A DNA stretch of 64,000 nt, taken from positions 55,292 to 119,291 of the forward strand of contig NW_004457445.1 in NCBI RefSeq assembly GCF_000313135.1. Reading direction: 5' to 3'. The stretch is from Acanthamoeba castellanii str. Neff (taxonomy: Eukaryota; Discosea; Longamoebia; Acanthamoebidae). A model generated the notes under the pieces. It ran no database searches and had not been told where the DNA came from. It saw only the letters and a program-made list of their open reading frames with translations. Numbering within the stretch: position 1 is the stretch's first letter; each line of letters starts with the position of its first letter. The translations under genes were made by a program, and so were the position numbers. Positions 43,112 to 55,800 of this stretch are shown here, one piece after another.

Positions 43112-44725
43112 ATGAAGGGCTCATCTGTGATGTTGGTGTTGCTTGGGTGCCTCTTTGTGCTGGGGGTTGCTGTGCATTCTGCCGATGCCCTCTACTCGCC
43201 CAAGGACGGCGTCATCCTCGCCACTGATGCCACCTTCAATGCGCTCGTTCTCCAGAGCAATCGTCCTTCCATCGTTGAGTTCTTCGCCCCCTGGTGTACG
43301 TTCACCATCTCATCCGCAAATCACAGATTACACAGCCAGATGCGCCAGGGAGCCAAGCCTTTATTGAGCCTTTTTAACGCTCGGTTCGTGTCCTGTGCAG
43401 GTGGACACTGCAAGAACCTGGCTCCCGAGTACAAGAAGGCTGCCGCCGCTACCAAGGGCATGGTCAATATCGTGGCCATTGACTGCGACGACGCCTCCAA
43501 CAGGCCTCTCTGCGGTCGCTACGACGTCAAGGGTACCCACATGTCATCCCACTGTGCCTGACGATAGCACACGTGTGCCCCTGTGCTGCCTCTGTGTAGT
43601 TCTTCTTCTTCTTCTTTTCTAACGTTGTAGTCGTTCATAGGATTCCCTACGCTCAAGCTGTTCACGCCGGGCCAGAAGGCCCCCACGGACTACCAAGGTC
43701 CGCGAACGGCCAAGCCCATCGTCGACGCCGTGTTGGCCAAGCTCGACGCCAAGAACATCAAGAAGCTGACGGCCAAGAGCGCCGAGGGCTTCCTGGCCGA
43801 CAAGGAGCTCCCCAAGGTCCTCCTCTTCACCTCCAAGCCCAAGTCGAGCCACCTCTACATGGCCCTCTCCATGGAGTTCAAGGGCAAGCTCGCCTTTGCC
43901 GAGATCCTCGACAAGGAGACCTCGCTCGGTACACTCGCACATTCTCTCCCATTCCGCTCTGTGCTCGGCCCTGCCGTGTTGTGGTGTGTGCTGATCGGGA
44001 TTACCTCTTCGTCGTGGTGCGTTGCGTCTGCAGCCGAGAAGTACGGCGTGGAGTCGTTCCCGACCCTTCTCGTGGTGAAGAACGACGAGGAGCAGACCGT
44101 GACCAAGTACGAAGGCGAACTCGGCTACCGGCAGCTCGATTCCTTCCTCGCGACCTTCGCGCCCAAGTCCGCCAAGGCCAGCAAGGGCGCCAAGTCCGAG
44201 AAGGCCGAGGCCAAGGTACCCCGCACTCCCTTGAGTCAACGCGTGCTCGACGCAGGACCACTCACTGCATCTCCTGCTCCACACACGCAGGCCGAGCCCA
44301 CTCCGGTCCCGCTGGAGCAGAAGCTGTACGCGCTCGAGAGCGACGCTGACTACACCAAGTACTGCGTGGAGCAGCGCCGCATCTGCGCCATCGGCTTTGT
44401 GCCGTCCAAGGAGCAGGACGAGGAGGAGCACGACAAGGCGGTCAAGGCCCTCGAGGCCCTGGCCGCCGAGCGCGAGGCCGGCGACGCCTTCCTCGTGATG
44501 TGGGTCGATGGCGCCAAGGCCACCGGCTTCCGCCGCACGCTCGACCTCGCCTTCGACCTGCCCACCTTCGCCGTCGCCAGCCCCAAGAAGAAGGGCTACG
44601 CCCCGTTCCGCGGCGCCTTCACCCCCAAGGCCATGGGCGAGTTCCTCGACAGCATCAAGCACGGCGTCAAGCGGACCCACCCCCTCCCCGACTTCCCCGC
44701 CTCCCTCTTCGACGCCCAGGCCTAA
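43112..44725 (+). CDS. Protein disulfide isomerase, P5/PDIA6 type
   Basis: Thiol oxidoreductase of the secretory pathway. It starts at 43112 with a signal peptide (SSVMLVLLGCLFVLGVAV). Exons 43112-43295 and 43401-43532 join in phase 1 across the active site, giving FFAPWCGHCKNLAPEYK. The third exon starts at 43641 (FPTLKLF). The N-terminal thioredoxin fold is catalytic (CGHC). A second thioredoxin-like domain (ETSLAEKYGVESFPTLLVVK) lacks a CxxC, and a third part (43900-44700) matches the non-catalytic end of PDIA6. The protein ends FDAQA at 44725, with no KDEL-type retention signal, which is unusual for an ER PDI. Such an enzyme would depend on partner proteins for retention or be secreted. 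Length about 410 residues. Confidence 0.88.
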
Positions 44726-45174
44726 GCCCGAGTCTGTGCATGCTGCAGCGTAAAGATGGGAATGTAACAAAACAGAGAGAAGAGAAGAAACACAACACGT
44801 GAGAGGAGTCAGTTGGCTGGGGCTCCTTGGGTGAAGGAGCGCAAGAAGGAAGAGAGGAACAACAACTTTACCAGTTGGGTGTGGTCTTGATGCGCTTGCT
44901 TGGGCCGACGGGTTGAGGGGCAACGGTCTGGCTTGCGTTTGATTGCCGATTGGACGGAGGCGCGTCAAGAGAAAAGTGGGGTTTCTCACTGCCCCGACGG
45001 GCCTAATCTCGAGGGCAGACCACATCTTTTACGAGATACAGAACGCCTGGAGAAGAGGAAGTAGATATACGAGAGTAAGCCATCTTCTTTTTCTCTTTAT
45101 TGTAATTAGCATCACCTTCCAGGACGAGAAGGGGCCAATTGAAGAATCGACTGTAGAAAAGGAAGGAAAGGAGA
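44726..45174. other. Intergenic region, no gene seen
   Basis: Contains the 3' region of the disulfide isomerase and the promoter and 5' leader of the kinase. A large antisense open frame that crosses into it is a composition artefact. Confidence 0.5.
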
Positions 45175-46501
45175 ATGGCAGATGATGGATGGAACATCCA
45201 GTTCTCAGACTTGCAGACACTGAAGACCATCGGTAAGGGCAATTTCGGCAAAGTGTTCAAGGGCGTCTATGTCGGAACGGAGGTCGCGATCAAACAGCTG
45301 TACTACGTCGATGACGAGGACATGCAGAAGTATATCGAGCGAGAGATGGCTACCCTCAAGTAAGAAACCCACAGCACCCCCCCCCCTCCCGCAGCGTTGA
45401 ATCCACCTCCGTCTTGCAGCTTTTTATTGATTTATGAATAATTGATTCTATTTTCTTCTCCAACAGGGGCCTTCGTCATCCAAACATCGTGCAGCTGCTT
45501 GGGCTATGCAAGGACGACACGGGCATCTACATAGTGACCGAGTTCATCCCCGGCGGAGACTTGCGATCCAAACTCAAGGATGACAGCCTCGAACTGAGCT
45601 GGCTTCTGCGGGTCAAGATCGCAATCGATGTGGCCTACGCCATGAACTACCTCCACTCCAAGAAGATGATTCACAGAGACCTCAAGTCTCAGAATCTGCT
45701 GGTACGCTTGGCCCTCCCCCGCGCCTGGCTTGGCTTTGTGTCCGACACCACCACTCCTTCACACTTGGCACATGCAACGCAAACCACAGCCACGCCTACA
45801 AGCTCTTAAACAAGAGGCCCCGTGGTGCAACTTTCTCACCAACGTGTGGTGTTCGCCTGTGTTGTGTGTGCGTGTGTCGTGCTGTTGGGGATGCTGTATG
45901 CTGTACGCCGTAGGTGTGCGAGGACTGGAAGATCAAGGTGTGCGACTTTGGCTTTGCGCGCAAGGCGGAACCCAAGGCCGACTTCCTCACGATGTGCGGT
46001 ACCGACGAGTGGATGGCGCCCGAGGTTGGGCTGGGCGAGAAGTACGACACGCGGGCCGACGTCTTCTCCTACGGCATGGTCCTGTGCGAGCTCGTCACCC
46101 GTCGCAAGCCGCCGCGGAGACAGGCCGGCCGGGCCTACGCCTTCGAGGTCAAGGAGCTCAAGACCCGCGCGCCGCCGGACACGCCGCCCGAACTGATGGA
46201 CCTCATCGTCAACTGCGCTCAGTTTTACCCCGAGAAGAGGCCCACCTTCAGGGACATCCTGCAGGACCTCAAGGAACTCTCTGCCAAGCTCGAACGTGAG
46301 AACCCCTCGCCGCCACCACTGCCGCCCGTCGTGTCTAGGTCGGCCAACTCGGACGACTCATCGGACTCGTCCGACTCGTCTGATTCCGATGACGACGATT
46401 CGTCGGACGATGATTCATCCGAGGAGTCGAGCGAGGAGTTCGAGTCGAGTGCGGCGGGCGATGAGGAGCTCAGCTACGGCGGCATCGTCGAGGAGGACTG
46501 A
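45175..46501 (+). CDS. TKL-family protein kinase with acidic tail
   Basis: Three exons (45175-45359, 45467-45701, 45914-46501) give 335 residues. The glycine loop IGKGNFGKVFKG starts near residue 20 and the ATP-binding Lys lies in EVAIKQLY. Then come LRHPNIVQLLGLCKD, the catalytic loop HRDLKSQN, the Mg-binding DFGFAR, the activation segment end GTDEWMAPE and DVFSYGMVLCELVTRR. The HRDLKSQN loop and the tyrosine-kinase-like lobes place it with TKL kinases (MLK/DRK type), which are numerous in amoebae. A Pro-rich hinge leads to a 50-residue Ser/Asp/Glu tail (NSDDSSDSSDSSDSDDDD), a likely casein-kinase-2 substrate. The kinase domain starts almost at the N terminus, with no sensor domain. Upstream signal and substrates are unknown. 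Confidence 0.92.
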
Positions 46502-46955
46502 ACAGCGCTCGGCAGCCATCGTCGTCATCATCGTCATCAACAAACAACATGCTCCCGCAACCCTCACCCAAGGGGCCGTGTTGTGTGCGTGGACTCGAGG
46601 CGGAGCGCCAGGGCGGAGAGAACCCCGAACGGGAAGGAAGGCAAGGAGGAAAGTTTACCGCCGGTGTACATCAGCAGGGCCTCTCCGCCCGGCACCTCGC
46701 CAAGATATCAATGTTCCCCAAAATTTGTTTATTTTTTAATTTTACTTTCATTATTGGAATTCCGGACTTGCACGACAGACGAAATTTCGAGGATTGATGT
46801 GATTTCTTTTTTTCTCTTTCTTGAAGACAGACTGGCGTAGTGGGTTAGTCATCGTGAGGCCGTGACGAGAGCCTTATGCCGTGTCGCTAGTGACCTTCAT
46901 ATACACAAAGGAACCTAAGCGCACACAACAGCAGCAGAACCACATACTACACAAA
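46502..46955. other. Intergenic region, no gene seen
   Basis: Holds the 3' region of the kinase (an A/T-rich patch near 46720-46820) and the 5' region of the dehydrogenase. No coding features were found on either strand. Confidence 0.5.
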
Positions 46956-48532
46956 ATGCAGTGGATGATGGACAGTTGGAGGGCGACCGTGTGGTTTGCC
47001 CAGGGCTACAGGCACTACATGAAGGAAGGCTTCCTTGCCAAGCAACAGTACGTACTACATGATATGTTTTATATTTACATATTTTTTTAGAGTTCTTACC
47101 TGTTTGCTCGCCAGGGGCTGGGACCCACACGAGCTCGACAAGGACCTCTCCGGCAAAGTGTTCCTCGTCACTGGTGCCAACAGCGGGCTGGGCAAGAGCA
47201 CCGCCACGACGCTGGCCCGGAAGGGCGGCAAGGTCTACATGCTCTGCCGCAACCAGGAACGAGGAGAAGAGGTGCGCGAGACACACGTGTTGCACACCTG
47301 CGTGTGCGTGTTGCATACACCGGCGTGCGTGCGTGCGTGTTGTGTGCGTGTGTTATTGCGCCCTAAAGCACTCGTTCGTGCGTGTGCAGGCACGTAAGGA
47401 GATCATCAAAGAAACGGGCAACGAGGACGTCCACCTCGAGGTCGTCGACATCTCCCTCCAGTCCTCCATCCGCTCCTTCGCCAAACGGTTCGCGACTTGA
47501 CCACTCACTCATACTCACTCACCCGCACAAGTGCCCACTCTCACCCGCACGCGCACATGTGTGTGTGTGTGTGTGGTGTGTGTGGTGTGTGTGTGTGTGT
47601 GGTACGTGTGTGTGTTTCGCTTATCTGCTGTGTGCCACAGCTTCGAAGACAGTGGTGAGCGTTGCGATGTGCTCATCAACAACGCCGGCGTGCTGCTCTC
47701 CGAGAGGAGCGAGACCAGCGAGGGCATCGAGACCACCTTTGCCACCAACATGCTCGGTGAGCGCGCTCCTCCACATCAAGTGGGCCTTCTGTCCAGCGCT
47801 GCTGACCACTCATCATGGCCATCGCGTTGACAGGGCCGTTTCTGCTGACCAATTTGATGCTGCCAACGCTGGAGAAGTCAGCGCCGTCGCGGGTCATCAT
47901 CGTGTCCTCGGGCGGCGCGCTCACACAGAAGATGGACCTCTCCGACCCCCAATTCACCCGGGGCAAGTGGGACGGCTCCCGCGCCTACTCCCAGACCAAG
48001 GTGCGTCCAATGCTTCGCGTGCGGCACACACCACACAGCACGCACGACCGCACACGCACACGCACACGACACACGACACACAACACACGGGATCGCGACT
48101 GACGAATGGGACACACAGAGGCAAGAGATCTACCTGACGGAGGAGTTCGCCAAGCGGGAGGGGCATCGAGGCGTGCGGTTCTTCGCGATGCACCCGGGCT
48201 GGGCCGACACTCCGGGCGTGCAGACCTCGCTGCCGGGCTTCCACGCCAAGTTCAAGGACTCCCTGCGCTCGATGGACGAGGGCGCCGACACCATCAACTG
48301 GCTCGTCATCTCCGACGCCGTCATGACGGCGGCCACGAGCGGTGATGACGACGAGCGCAAGGCCAAGGGCAAGGCCAAAGCCAAGGACTACGACGAGTAC
48401 AACGGCAAGTTCTTCTTCGACCGGGAGGTGGCGTCGCCGTTCATCCCCACCAGCCGCACGCACTCATCGCCCGAGGAGGTCGAAGAGCTGTGGCAGCTGT
48501 GCCTGCGCATGATCCAACCGGCCAGCAGCTGA
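46956..48532 (+). CDS. Short-chain dehydrogenase/reductase, DHRS12-like
   Basis: NAD(P)-dependent oxidoreductase. It starts at 46956 with MQWMMDSWRATVWFAQGYRH, an N-terminal extension with the GYRHYMKEGFLAKQQGWDP element typical of DHRS12. The Rossmann fold then shows the cofactor motif TGANSGLGKSTA near 47180, DVLINNAGVLL near 47675 and the catalytic VSSGG near 47905, followed by YSQTK near 47985. Next is FFAMHPGWADTPGV near 48190. The C terminus contains a short Lys/Ala insert (AKGKAKAKDYDE) and stops at 48532 after MIQPASS. About six exons; introns contain GT and CACGA repeats. The Ser-Tyr-Lys catalytic set is complete, so an active enzyme is expected. The substrate is unknown. Confidence 0.88.
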
Positions 48533-48594
48533 GGGAGAGAGAGACGACGACGAAGGGGCTGGCTACTCGAGCGATCCGTGTTTTTCTTCTAAAC

Positions 48595-50651
48595 TCAGAC
48601 GTCCTGCGTCAACTGGTAGTCCGCCTTCTGTGCTGATGCTCGGCTGGTCACCACCACGTTGATCCGCTGGCCGAGCGCTTCAATCGCCTGCACGCAGCGA
48701 AAGAAGAACAATCATTGAATTGTAAAGATAGAGAAGAAGAAGAAGAAGAACTACGATATATCAAGACGTAGGCTTACCTCGGCAGTGATGGAGTGCGTGA
48801 TCTTCTGCACGCCCTTGAGCCCCACGCCCTCTGCGGTGGTACTCTGTACGCTGCCGTCCTTGAAGAGGTTGTTCTCGAAGAGGCTGCGCAGCGTGAGCGT
48901 GTGCAGCGACGCGGGGAGCAGCGACAGCACGCCGACGTCGGAGATGGCCGAGCAGTAGCTGATGTCCAGGCTCTCCAGCCGGCCGCAGCCGCTCAGATAG
49001 CTCAGTCCTGCGCCATACGCAAGGTCAGACACGCACACACACACACACACACACGACACGCACACGACACACACGACACACACGACATACCGACGTCGCT
49101 GATACGATAGCACTCGGCCAGGTTCAGATGGCGCAGGCGTGGCACGGCGGCGGCCACGTCGCGCAGGGCGCCGTCGGTGAGAAGCTCGCAGCCGGTCAGG
49201 TTGAGCCGCCGCAGCGCCGGCGGGAAGGCCAGGGCCGCCCCGCCCTTGTTCTTGAGGAAGAAGCAGTAGGCCAGGTTCAGGTGGCGCAGCCCGGGCGGCA
49301 TGAAGTCGAGCGCGTCGGGCCGCAGCTTCTTGCAGAAGACCAGGTCGAGCGCGATCAGCGATCGCTGGGGCAGGTGGCGCAGGCCCTCGGCGCTGACCTC
49401 CTTGCACTGCGACAGGTTGAGCTCGCGCAGGCGGGACAGGGCGGGCAGAACCGAGGCCAGCACGGCGTCGGTGACGGCGCGCGTGCAGTTGGACAGGTCC
49501 AGCACCTCGAGCCCAGTGAGCGCCGACAAGTGGTACATTCCCGTTTCTGTCGTGTGTGCGTGTGTGTGTGTGTGTGTTGTGTGTGTGCAACCGCGCTCCA
49601 CGGTGAGTGTAGCACCGCACACGCCCACCGCACACGCCTACCGCACACGTGGGGATGTGGAGAGAAAGAGACCTGTGAGGCTCTTGCAATCGCGGAGAGA
49701 GAGATGGCGAAGCGAGGCCGTCGGGAGGTGGTCGGGCGCCAGCATCGCGTCGCTCAGTCGCCAGCAGTACGCAAACGACAGCACCTGCAGCCCCGGCGGG
49801 AGCCCGGGCCGCTGCCGCCGTCGCCCATCGCTGCCGCCGTCATCGACAGACTCGGCCTCGGCCGTCGTGGGCGCCGCCGCGTGCAGCGATGACGGGACCG
49901 AAGAGAAGTCGAGGATGACCATCGACGGCGCGTCGGCGTCGCGGGCCGGGTACTCGGCGACCAGCGGCGGCAGCCCCAACGCCTCCGGCGACGCTGTGAA
50001 GAGAGGCGAAGCCGAGGCCGAGGGCGCGTGGGCGTGGGCGACGATGTTGCGGCAGCCGCGCAGGTTGAGGCGCAGGAGCGAGGGCGGGAGGCAGCCGAGC
50101 GAGGCGGCCGACACGAGGCGGCAGTTGGTGAGGTCGAGCTCTGTGAGCGATCGGAAGCCGCCGTCGTCCCCGCCGAAGCAGGTCCGCAGGAGGTCGTCCG
50201 TGACCCACGGGTTGCCCATCGACGACGCCGGCGCTGGCGAGCTCGAAGAAGAAGATGGAGATGAAAATGATGAAGAGTGGTTGGGGGAGAAGGAGATGGA
50301 TGCGAGGGCTGAGCACTCGCGTCTGAACTTGAGGAGGAGCGCTCGAAAGCTCTGCTCGAGCTGCTTCGAAGCGGCGTCGTGACCAGCGCCGGTGCTCGAA
50401 GATGACGACGAGCGCTGGTGGAGCAGGAGGGCGGGACAGATGAAGTGGAAGCGCAGGAGGCCGCGGGACATGAAGAGGAGGCGCCACCGGCGGCACACGA
50501 GCGAGGCCACCGTCAGCCCGTCCTTCGTGCCCACCCACTGCAAGATCTCGCACCACAGCTCGGGCGGCAGACTCGCCCAGATCGTCCCTTCATCTCCACA
50601 GCTGCCTCCCTCCTCACAATCTCGCATGCTATTCATCTTCCCCTCCATCAT
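48595..50651 (-). CDS. F-box and leucine-rich-repeat protein
   Basis: Probable substrate receptor of an SCF ubiquitin ligase. It starts at MMEGKMNSMRDCEEG (50651). The F-box spans about residues 27-70 (LPPELWCEILQWVG, then VASLVCRRWRLLFMS). A Ser-rich spacer follows. At least eight cysteine-containing LRRs follow, with units such as SLTELDLTNCRLVSAASLG, LEVLDLSNCTRAVTDAVL, LRELNLSQCKEVSAEGL, LRRLNLTGCELLTDGAL and LESLDISYCSAISDVG. That is the FBXL pattern. A Ser/Ala/Pro insert separates the first LRR block from the second (49990-49850). It ends YQLTQDV with the stop at 48595. Four exons. An in-frame upstream extension to 50747 exists but its start is uncertain. Confidence 0.88.
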
Positions 50652-50983
50652 CTTCAAGTAGCGCAAATGATGATCGATTGAGTTCTTGCCTCTCACCGTG
50701 TTCACAAGAGCACGTAATGATCTCTTTTGCGTTGGCCTCCCAATCAACAGCCCCAGGGATCAACACAACTGAAATGCATTCCTTGAAATTGGTGGTTTGC
50801 GTCTTGGCGCCGAGGCGGAGTGTTGGAGTGTTGGAGTTGAACGAGACAGCCGAGGCTGAAGATGTCGCATCTCCTACTCCGCTCTGCTCGCACATTGTTG
50901 TTTATGTTCAAAGAGATCACAAGGAGTAGTTGAAGAAGAAGAAGAAGAGTTGAAGAGAGGTGGGAGAAAGTTGTGGGGTTCGT
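50652..50983. other. Intergenic region, no gene seen
   Basis: Between the F-box gene start and the CBS-protein stop, both on the minus strand. It probably contains the F-box gene promoter. No coding features were found. Confidence 0.45.
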
Positions 50984-52526
50984 TCACGGCCCGCTGAGGA
51001 CGGAGATGACGTCGCACAGGCTGAGCACGCCCTCGAGCGTGTTGTCGTCGTCGGTGATGAAGATGCGGTGGATGCGGTGCTCGATGAGCTTGGCCATCAC
51101 CCCCTTGAGCGTGTCGTTGATGGTGCACGTGATGGGCTTGCTGCTCGGGTCGCGCTTGAAGTAGCGGCTGCAGTTGGCCAGGTAGTCCTTGAGCGGTCGC
51201 TTCACGTCCGAGAAGAGGGTCTCCTCCGTCGAGCCCTTCAGGTCGCTCGCGCTGATCGAGCCCACAATCTTGTTGTCCGAGTCCACCACCGGCAAGCCCG
51301 ACACCCTCTACAAGAAGAAGAAAAAGATGATGATGATGACATCGATGATGGTTGGTCAGTGAGTGATGGCAACGCAAGACCACATTAAGGTGGCGTCTTG
51401 ACGAAGTGCCACATTAAGGTGAGTACGTACAAAGTCGAACATCTGCTTGAAGGCCACGATGGCGTCCTCCTGGATCGGCACCGAGACCAGCGGCTGGTGG
51501 CCGGGCTTCCAGAACGAGTCCACCGTGATATCGGCGTCCGGGAACTTGTCGATGTTCTTGTGGAGGAACTCCAGCACGCGCGACTGAGACACCAGGCCCA
51601 CCACATTACCGTCCTGCGATTCGAGAGGGCACACGCTGATAAGTCTTCATGAGGCTGATGAGAGCTGCTGAGGCGCTTGCGTACCCCGTCGATGATCGGG
51701 ACGCGGTGCAGGTTGACGTTCTTGGAGAACATGTCGAGGAGCGACGAGAGCGGGAAGCCCTCCCACACGGGCGCCCAGGGATTGCGCTCAGAGATGTCTG
51801 CGCAGGGCGAGGCGCGCGTTAGCTGAGAGCTCGGTAGCGAGGTTTTGACTAGTTCCCTGAGGCGTGGTGGGACACGTACTGGTCATGTCGGCGATGGTCT
51901 GGTCCCTGAAGACCTGCAGCTCGGTCTGGATGAAGGTTTCCCAGTCGACCTGGTTTCGGCACAAGACGTCGACCAGCTCCTTGGCCTCCGCGGTGGCGAC
52001 GACCAGCGTGAGCAGATCTGCGAGGAGCGGCGTGAGCCCTGCGCTTACATTTCTTCAAGCAGCCGAGGAGGGAAAAAAGAAAACAAGAGCGGTACCGATC
52101 ATGTCGATAAGGCCAGAGAACTGGTTGGTCTCCACGTCCATCACAGGCACGGACGAAATGTTGTTCTTCACCAACACCTATGCGTACAACCCAAGGGAAG
52201 TGAGCATAGACAACCACATGATAGGCAGCTCTGGTGACAAGCCCCCAAAAGCTGAAAAAGGCTTTGCAAGGGAGGGACCACCAACCTTGATGACTTCGGG
52301 TATGACCGCGGTAGAGGGCACAAAAATGAGCTTGAAGTCGGCAGGGACCTGCACGCCCTCACACTGTGAGTGTTCGTTCCGCCCTACACGTCTTCTGCAG
52401 CCACTTGCACAGTGGTTGGGGGGGGGTAGCGGCACAGTGTTTGGGGGGGGAGCGTACCAGGTCGCCGCTGCGTGTAGAAAGGAGAAATTCCTTCCAGGCG
52501 GCATTCTCGGGCGTAGTTTGAGTCAT
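50984..52526 (-). CDS. Four-CBS-domain protein (AMPK-gamma/SNF4-like layout)
   Basis: It starts at MTQTTPENAAWKEFLLSTRS (52526). Exons encode CBS units in tandem. Recognisable beta-strand pieces are VLVKNNISSVPVMDV with FSGLIDMIDLLTLVV near 52170-52020, VNLHRVPIIDG near 51710 and GNVVGLVSQSRVLEFL near 51600. VSGLPVVDSDNKIVGSISAS lies near 51300, and HRIHRIFITDDDNTLEGVLS near 51060. It ends ISVLSGP at 50984. Paired CBS (Bateman) modules bind adenine nucleotides and regulate partners; four in one 390-residue chain is the plan of AMPK gamma and SNF4. The segment FWKPGHQPLVSVPIQEDAI is less typical, so a plant-CBSX-like protein is the alternative. No enzyme domain is attached. Two intronic poly-C tracts lie near 52420 and 52445. 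Confidence 0.8.
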
Positions 52527-52833
52527 GTCTGGCGTGGGTGGGAGTGAAGGTTGGTTCGAGTTTGGCTGTGTGTGATGCAATACTCTTTGCTGGTTTCATT
52601 CTTTTTTGCTCCCTTCTTCCCTCTCCTTTGGCCAATCACAACACAGACTGAGCGTGCGCTTTCACCAACTCCCACACCATTTCTGCCGTGATTTTCCACC
52701 AGATTTCAGGACCTCTCATTCCTTGAATTTTTTAGGCTTGGAAATGAACAACACGGAAAGAGAAAAAGTAAATAAAAAGGGCAGAAGAAAGGCGCGAAAG
52801 CAAGGAATTGGCTTCGCGAGAAGAGGGGTCACG
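52527..52833. promoter_or_regulatory. Shared 5' region between divergent genes
   Basis: About 310 bases between the CBS-protein start (minus) and the SAC3-type gene (plus). It is more A/T-rich than its surroundings. An in-frame upstream ATG at 52744 would add a Lys/Arg-rich leader of about 30 residues to the plus-strand gene, but the base composition looks like leader, not coding sequence. Confidence 0.4.
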
Positions 52834-55800
52834 ATGGACCTCAGCGACGGCTCATCGTCGGTCTTTGCGGCGCTAGATGGGGGCGGAGGTCAATCGGCCA
52901 GGGGTGGATCGCGAGGCCGAGGCCAATCCGCCAGAGGAGGGAGCCAATTTTCATCGCGCGGCCGAGGAGGCTCGCGGGGCGGTCGTGGCGGAAGCAGCTC
53001 TTACCAGGGCGGAGGAGACAATTATTCCTCCTTCAGCAGTGCCGCGGCAGCGTCTGACGATTCATCATCCAGCGGCCGATCCCGATTTTCATCACCTCCT
53101 CGTGGGGGCCGCGGTCGCGGCGGCAGCAGCTCATGGGGAGCACGAGGGGGCAGTGCCGAGGGCATGGATTATAACGATAGCGCCGACGCTGGAGGTGGCG
53201 GCAACTACCGTGGGGGTCGAGGCGGCCGAGGTCGCGGCGCCCGAGGCCGGGGCGCAAGCACACAGCAGTACGGCGGCAGCGACATGTCCTACGACGACGC
53301 AAGTGCGGACAGCAGCGGCAGCGGATCGTGGCGAAGCGGCCCCAGCGGCGCGGGCGCCACTCGTGGCGGACGCGGCGGCCGATCACGCAGCACCAGCACG
53401 GGCGGCGGCGACCAGGCCTGGTCGACGACCACCGGTGATTCCTACGACAACGGCGACGGGTACTCGTCCAACTACCGAGGCCGGGGCGGCACGAGCTATC
53501 GAGGAGGAGGCCGAGGAGGCCGCGGTCGCGGCAGCGATGACTACTATGACGCCCCCGCGGGCAGGGACGACGGGTCCTACAGCAGCGGCTACGGTGGCAG
53601 CGTGTCTCAGTCGCAGCGGGGAGGACGAGGCGGACGTGGCCGCGGAGGCAGCAGCAGCAACGACGACGACGGCAGCGGCTACGCCGCCACTTCGTATCAG
53701 GGACGCGGTGGCAGCACCTACAGAGGCCGTGGTCGAGGGTCGTACGACAGCGGCGATGGCGGCGCTGGCGGTGGTGGAAGAGGGACTACCTACCGAGGTC
53801 GCGGTGCGGCTCGTGGTGGCAGCACTGACCAGCGAGGCGGCTCCTACCGCGGTCGCGGAGCCGCTGGTGGCGGTCGCGGAGGCCGCAACCTCACCTGGAC
53901 CAGGCCTGGCCTCGACGACGAGCAACAGCAAGGCGACGCGGACGAAGGGGAGATGAACGAGGCAGAGGACGAGGGCGCGCCGTTGCAGTTTTCCGTCGAC
54001 TTCAACCAGAGACGAACGCAGCAGCAGCAGCACAAGAAGCCGGCGTCGGCCGCTGCGGGCGGAAGCGTGTTTGGCTTTCGCGCACGAGGCGGCGGAGACA
54101 TGGACAGCGGTTTGGGCGATGACGAAGACGAGGACGAGGACGACGAGGTGGCGCCGAGCAAGCCGGCTGCCTGGGGCGGTGCCGTGTTCGGTCTCTCGGC
54201 TGGCGGAGATGACGACGACAACAATGAAGAAGAAGAGGAGGAGGCCGACGAGGAAGATGAAGATGACGAAGGAGCTGATCAAGAGGGAGATGAAGGTGAA
54301 GATGAGATCGCCGACGACGATGGCGACGAGGAAGATGACCAGTACGAGCCGGACGAAGAGGACGAGGAAGACGAGCCCAGCATCCCGCCCATATCCATCG
54401 CTCCAGCAGCTTCGTCGCGGCGTGGCGGAGTCGCGCCCCTTCAGGCCAAGCCGCCGGCCGCGGCCGCCGCGGCGCGAGGAGGCCGATCGGTTCCGGCGGC
54501 GCGAGGGGGCATTGCCGCCTTCACGGCTGCTTCGGCTCCCTCGACAGCCCGCTCGGCGAGCACGGTGGCCGTTGCCGCGCCGATCCCCAGAGCCATTTCA
54601 CCCATGCCCAGGCGGGTGTCGCGACCACGACTGGTGTCTTCGAGTACGCTGCGCCTTGCACAGCAAGCAGTCGAATCCACAACGTGCTTTGCTAACGTAA
54701 TTGCACGTGTGTGTGTGTGGTGATCGCAGCGCGCCGTCTACCCACCGGCGCCCGGCCACGGTTCACTGAGGATGACATGTGGGTCTTCGTTCCCGTGGAC
54801 GATGTGACCATCGGCACCATTCAAACGATGTGCTCCAGAGCCGAGAGGTGCGTTTTCACCTCACTCGGCGAGCGGTCGTTGGTCGGTTGGTCGTTCACCG
54901 GTGCCATTCATCTAATAACGCCTCCGACCCCACTACGTATATACTAGTGACGAGCGGGAGGGCAGCAGTGCGCTGAGCGTTTTCGAGATGGTGAGCGGCA
55001 CCGAAGACGACTCCGTCCCGAGGGTGGACTACAACAAGGCCGTCCGGCGATTCAAGCGACCCTCCGTCAACCTCCAGCGCGGCGAAACCTTCACCGCCGA
55101 CGAGATCCGACCACCACCGGTAAGTAACTAACCGCCCTTCTTCTTCTTCTTCTTCTCTGCCTACTCAACGTCTCTGTGTGCCCCGGCGGTTAGGTTCTGC
55201 ACCGCGTGATGGAGTACCTGTGCCTGGAAATCATGGACAGAACGGACCACCCGTTCCACGACGTCTACGCCTTCGTGAGGTACCTCACCCTACTGCCTTG
55301 GCGCAGGCCAAGCTCGTGGGCGACTAACTACTCCAGCGCGCACTAATCGTGCACGTCCAACAGGGATCGAACGCGAGCCATTCGCCAGGAGATCTCGATC
55401 CAGAAGGTGTTCAATCCTGTCGGCGTCTACATGTCGGAGAAGATCGTCCGCTTCTGTACGTGCACCCGAACGTGTGTGCGTGTGTGTGTGTGTGTGCGTG
55501 TGTGCGCGCGCTCATGAGGGCCATACTAACACACGCGCACCGGTGTGTGCAGATATCGTGGCCGGACATCGGCTGGCGGAACAGGACAGGGCTACTTTCG
55601 ATGCCTTCCAGAACCAGGAGCAGATCGACAAGACCCTCGTCAGCTTGAAGGACATGTGTACTGCTCCACTCTGCAGTCTTGCTTCTTCTTCGCTCCTCTG
55701 TATGCACATGTGTCGTGACCTGTATTGGTTCTCTTTGCCTCCCTCTCCACCACACACGCACACGCACGCACGCACGCACGCACACGCACGCACGCACGCA

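Noticed and set aside
43619..45025. A 468-residue minus-strand open frame over the disulfide isomerase gene
   Set aside because: It is exactly antisense to well-recognised PDI exons and has only Leu/Gly/Glu-rich low-complexity content; GC-rich third positions remove stops on the opposite strand.
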